From the NCBI RefSeq assembly GCF_049860805.1, contig NZ_CP187555.1:1116001-1180000 (forward strand): 64,000 nucleotides of DNA, written 5' to 3'. The position numbers were made by a program, and so were the translations under genes. Numbering within the stretch: position 1 is the first letter of the stretch; each line of letters starts with the position of its first letter. The stretch is from Parabacteroides sp900760525 (GTDB taxonomy: Bacteria; Bacteroidota; Bacteroidia; Bacteroidales; Tannerellaceae). The notes below the pieces were generated by a model. The model saw nothing but the letters and a program-made list of their open reading frames with translations. It had not been told where the DNA came from and did not search any database. Positions 62,147 through 64,000 of this stretch are shown here, one piece after another.

Positions 62147-62235
62147 AGATAACCAAAGAGAAGCTCAATCAGGACATGGAGAACCTTGCCGCAAGATTGA
62201 ACGGCGTCGAGGAATTTGCAGGTTGCACCATCTAA
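62147..62235 (+). CDS. Tyrosine integrase, exon 2
   Basis: The last 29 residues of the integrase: AG completes the Lys codon split by the intron, then ITKEKLNQDMENLAARLNGV and EEFAGCTI, ending TAA 62233-62235. 'KITKEK...DM..L' is the usual tail of Bacteroidales integrases following 'TQIYA', which is why it can be joined to exon 1 with confidence. It has no start codon or RBS of its own. Confidence 0.92.
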
Positions 62236-62246
62236 AAAGAAAAGCC

Positions 62247-62609
62247 ATGAAACGTGACACAATCATCATCGAGGACAAGGCAGTCAGCGTAACCGGTAAC
62301 GACGTGTGGATGACCGCCACCGAAATAGCCGGATTGTTCCATACGACCGTCCCGGCAGTGAACGCCGCCATCAGAGCCGTCCGCAAGTCGGACGTGCTGA
62401 ACGACTACGAGGTGTGCCGCTACATGCAGCTTGAAAACGGGCTGCACGCGGACGTGTACGCCCTTGAAATCATCATCCCGGTCGCTTTCAGGGTGAATAC
62501 CTACAACACCCACCTGTTCCGCACATGGCTGGTGGGAAAGGCACTCTCACAAGAGAAACGGCAGACATACGTGATGTTCATACAGAACGGAAAAGCCGGG
62601 TATTGCTGA
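62247..62609 (+). CDS. Conserved mobile-element protein, possible DNA-binding (RhuM/KilA-N-like)
   Basis: 120 aa from ATG 62247 (MKRDTIIIEDKAVSVTGNDV), 11 bp after the integrase stop. The stretch 'VWMTATEIAGLFHTTVPAVN' (about 21-40) followed by 'AAIRAVRKSDVLNDYEV' recalls RhuM- or KilA-N-type DNA-binding modules, and the ending 'LFRTWLVGKALSQEKRQTYV' is conserved-looking. The function is unknown. As it follows the integrase directly, co-transcription with the integrase is likely, and then the intron lies in the shared message. Confidence 0.55.
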   Translation: MKRDTIIIEDKAVSVTGNDVWMTATEIAGLFHTTVPAVNAAIRAVRKSDVLNDYEVCRYMQLENGLHADVYALEIIIPVAFRVNTYNTHLFRTWLVGKALSQEKRQTYVMFIQNGKAGYC

Positions 62610-62629
62610 TTGCACATACCCCATAAGAC

Positions 62630-62675
62630 AAGTAAACGGGTAGCACCACAAAAGGTGTCACCCGTTTACTTTTTC
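62630..62675 (+). terminator. Two-way terminator
   Basis: AAGTAAACGGGT pairs with ACCCGTTTACTT, with an inner ACC/GGT stem, and TTTTT follows at 62671-62675; A-run on the other side supports function in the reverse direction for the convergent gene. Confidence 0.9.
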
Positions 62676-62686
62676 ATGAAACCGCC

Positions 62687-62992
62687 TCACTCCAGCGGCT
62701 TGCGGTAGTTCGCTTCCAGTACCCCGCGCAGCCCCGTTTCCGGGTAAAGCACCTTCCCTCCCAAAAGTATGAAGGGCAACACGCGGTTGTTGCGGTATTC
62801 CTGCAAGGTGCGCCGGCTCACACGGAGCAGTTCCGACACCTCGCCGTCCGTCAGGTAACGTTCCCCGTCCAGCGGAGGACGGTAGCTTTCCAGAAATGCG
62901 GACAGCCATTTCGAGCCTTTGCGCATATCCTGCACCACAGAGGCTATCGGCTCGTCTTCCATCGTAAAAACATCGTTGTTCTCGTTCATCAT
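62687..62992 (-). CDS. Helix-turn-helix (excisionase-type) protein
   Basis: 101 aa from the ATG at 62992 (MMNENNDVFTMED). The C-terminal half is a MerR/excisionase-type HTH: 'YLTDGEVSELLRVSRRTLQE', 'YRNNRVLPFILLGGKVLY'. Such small proteins of Bacteroides elements assist excision or regulate the integrase. Upstream gene at 63024 is the same kind and the two are 31 bp apart. Confidence 0.85.
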   Translation of the reverse strand: MMNENNDVFTMEDEPIASVVQDMRKGSKWLSAFLESYRPPLDGERYLTDGEVSELLRVSRRTLQEYRNNRVLPFILLGGKVLYPETGLRGVLEANYRKPLE

Positions 62993-63023
62993 AACTTCGG
63001 ATTCAGTGGGTGAATAAATCAAA

Positions 63024-63323
63024 TCATCTGCCGTGCGGATAGAGCGTGCCGACAAGCGGTATCAGCCGCTTCACCTCCTCTGGCTTGTAATAGAACCTGC
63101 GGTTTATCTGCGAGTAGCCGATAAGCCGCCTGTCACGCAGCGTCTGCAACGTGCGCGGGCTTATTCTCAACTGCCCGCAGACCTCCTCGCCCGTGAGCCA
63201 TCTTTCCATGCGCCCCGTGTCGCTTTTGCGCCTCAGGGCGGCGACCTTCTCCGAGAGTGCGCCGAATGCCGCCACCATCATCTCGAAAGTCTTTTTCTCG
63301 ATAGATACTATTTCCATATTCAT
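63024..63323 (-). CDS. Helix-turn-helix (excisionase-type) protein
   Basis: 99 aa from ATG 63323 (MNMEIVSIEKKTFEMMVAAF; a second ATG is at 63317). An amphipathic N-terminal helix 'FEMMVAAFGALSEKVAALRR' is followed by the HTH 'WLTGEEVCGQLRISPRTLQT' and 'LRDRRLIGYSQINRRFYYKP'. First gene of a two-gene minus-strand pair, divergent from the HTH gene at 63525. Confidence 0.87.
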   Translation of the reverse strand: MNMEIVSIEKKTFEMMVAAFGALSEKVAALRRKSDTGRMERWLTGEEVCGQLRISPRTLQTLRDRRLIGYSQINRRFYYKPEEVKRLIPLVGTLYPHGR

Positions 63324-63341
63324 GTCATTTAGAGTTTGCCG

Positions 63342-63349
63342 CAAAGGTA
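63342..63349 (-). promoter_or_regulatory. -7 box of the excisionase-type gene pair
   Basis: Minus-strand TACCTTTG, a consensus match, 19 bp before the start codon at 63323, with CTTGTATG about 16 bp upstream as a poor -33. Confidence 0.55.
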
Positions 63350-63441
63350 ACGAAACGGCATACAAGACGTATCGTTTTCCGCTGAAAGGCTGCCTGTTGC
63401 GCCGTTTGACCGGGTTACGGAGCCATCTTCCGCAAAAATCT

Positions 63442-63456
63442 TACGTGAGTCACGTA
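63442..63456. promoter_or_regulatory. Perfect palindrome TACGTGA-G-TCACGTA, candidate operator
   Basis: 15-bp palindrome between divergent HTH genes, about 70 bp before the + strand gene and 120 bp before the minus one. It may be bound by one of the HTH proteins encoded here. Confidence 0.55.
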
Positions 63457-63524
63457 GTGAGTTGTTAAAGCCCCTTTTGTTTATTGCCGAATTTTGTCGC
63501 AGAAACAAAAAGAAAGGACTGAAC

Positions 63525-63887
63525 ATGAAAGTGATAACAATGGAAAGTTCCGCCTACAAGGAGATGATGGCGCAGATTGCGAACATCGCAGGGTACATCC
63601 GCGAGGCAAGGGACGAGAAGAAACGGAAGCGGGAAACCGAAGACAAGCTGCTTGACACGGCACAGGCGGCGAAGATGCTCAACGTGAGCAAGCGCACCAT
63701 GCAGCGTATGCGCACCGACCACCGTATCGAGTATGTGGTGGTACGCGGAAGCTGCCGCTACCGCCTTTCCGAGATACTGCGGCTATTGGAGGACAACACA
63801 GTAAGGAACGAGGAAGGGACAATAGACACCCTGTTCCACAACCACACGCTGCGCACGGGCGGCAAACCAAAAGGAAGGAGGACATAG
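63525..63887 (+). CDS. Helix-turn-helix protein of the integrative element
   Basis: 120 aa from ATG 63525 (MKVITMESSAYKEMMAQIAN). A helical N-terminus precedes an excisionase-type HTH, 'LLDTAQAAKMLNVSKRTMQR', 'MRTDHRIEYVVVRGSCRYRL', and a charged tail. The family is common in Bacteroides conjugative transposons next to mobilization or excision genes. The next gene starts 3 bp after its stop. Confidence 0.87.
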   Translation: MKVITMESSAYKEMMAQIANIAGYIREARDEKKRKRETEDKLLDTAQAAKMLNVSKRTMQRMRTDHRIEYVVVRGSCRYRLSEILRLLEDNTVRNEEGTIDTLFHNHTLRTGGKPKGRRT

Positions 63888-63890
63888 GTC

Positions 63891-64000
63891 ATGGAACTGC
63901 TCACACGAAACAACTTCGAGGGCTGGATGCAGAAGCTGATGGAACGGCTCGACCGTCAGGACGAACTGCTGCTGGCGATGAAGGCTGAGGGGAAACAGCC
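63891..64000 (+). CDS. Start of a further mobile-element protein (3' truncated)
   Basis: Open from ATG 63891 to the window end (36 residues): MELLTRNNFEGWMQKLMERL followed by 'DRQDELLLAMKAEGKQ'. A helical start like that of the third HTH protein found at this place in Bacteroides elements. It is probably in one operon with the gene before it. No domain can be assigned from the part visible. Confidence 0.6.
   Translation, partial: MELLTRNNFEGWMQKLMERLDRQDELLLAMKAEGKQ

Larger units (their letters stand above)
58200..64000 (+). mobile_element. Left part of an integrative (conjugative or mobilizable) element
   Basis: From about 58200 the content changes from housekeeping genes to a Bacteroidales-type integrase, several small DNA-binding genes and, within the integrase, a group II intron; the element continues past the window. 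The exact left junction could not be placed: no direct repeat is visible because the right end is absent. The 300 bp before the integrase contain the palindrome TGAGTTATCCATAACTCA (58381-58398), a candidate integrase or regulator site. The integrase-excisionase-HTH order is that of Bacteroides conjugative or mobilizable transposons. Confidence 0.75.

Overview
The window looks like a chromosome segment of a Bacteroidales bacterium, most likely Parabacteroides or a close relative. The evidence is the Bacteroidetes-type -7 promoter boxes (TAnnTTTG), SusD-era style lipoproteins with Asp-rich tails after the lipobox Cys, a GH84 O-GlcNAcase/hexosaminidase, a GH31 enzyme with dockerin- and cohesin-like ends, the acyl-CoA carboxylase trio, DUF3857 secreted proteins and an IntDOT-like integrase. 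The genus is an inference; no rRNA or tRNA gene was seen.

Layout. 1-9 kb: end of a 6-bladed beta-propeller protein, a Gfo/Idh/MocA oxidoreductase, a secreted GH84 enzyme and two secreted DUF3857 proteins (one with an intact transglutaminase triad, one degenerate), separated by a family of palindrome-ended interspersed repeats. 9-15 kb: menaquinone operon menD-menB-(DUF1016 nuclease)-menC-menE; the last codons of menE lie inside one of the repeats. 15-19 kb: large GH31 glycosidase. 19-23 kb: acyl-CoA carboxylase operon (carboxyltransferase, biotin carboxylase, biotin carrier). 23-25 kb: two paralogous lipoproteins. 26-31 kb: LptF/G-type permease with tgt, then a membrane polyferredoxin with a DUF362 protein. 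31-34 kb: small regulators and an intact 1,650-bp IS3-family element that has landed inside a 21-bp tandem-repeat array, leaving a GAA duplication. 34-41.5 kb: a CusABC-like heavy-metal efflux operon and a Cys-rich small protein. 41.8-49.5 kb: a Mpi-like serine recombinase whose nucleophile position is Gly, corA, mutS2, a PDZ protein, grpE-dnaJ. 49.7-58.1 kb: flavoprotein, pyrBI operon with a flavin reductase and PorT-like protein, alkaline phosphatase, M24 peptidase, M48 protease and LemA.

58.2-64 kb is the left part of an integrative element: a tyrosine integrase followed by small DNA-binding genes. The integrase gene is split by a complete 2,496-bp group II intron of the Ll.LtrB type (GTGCG 5' end, 602-aa LtrA-like protein with YADD and HNH, 34-nt domain V, AC 3' end). 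Removing 59651-62146 rebuilds an uninterrupted 411-codon integrase reading frame. This intron-in-integrase arrangement, the IS inside a tandem-repeat array, three separate arrays of 21-24 bp degenerate repeats, the repeat-derived MenE tail and a perfect 37-bp palindrome inside the DUF1016 gene are the observations most worth following up. I did not find a clearly new multi-gene defence or metabolic system.
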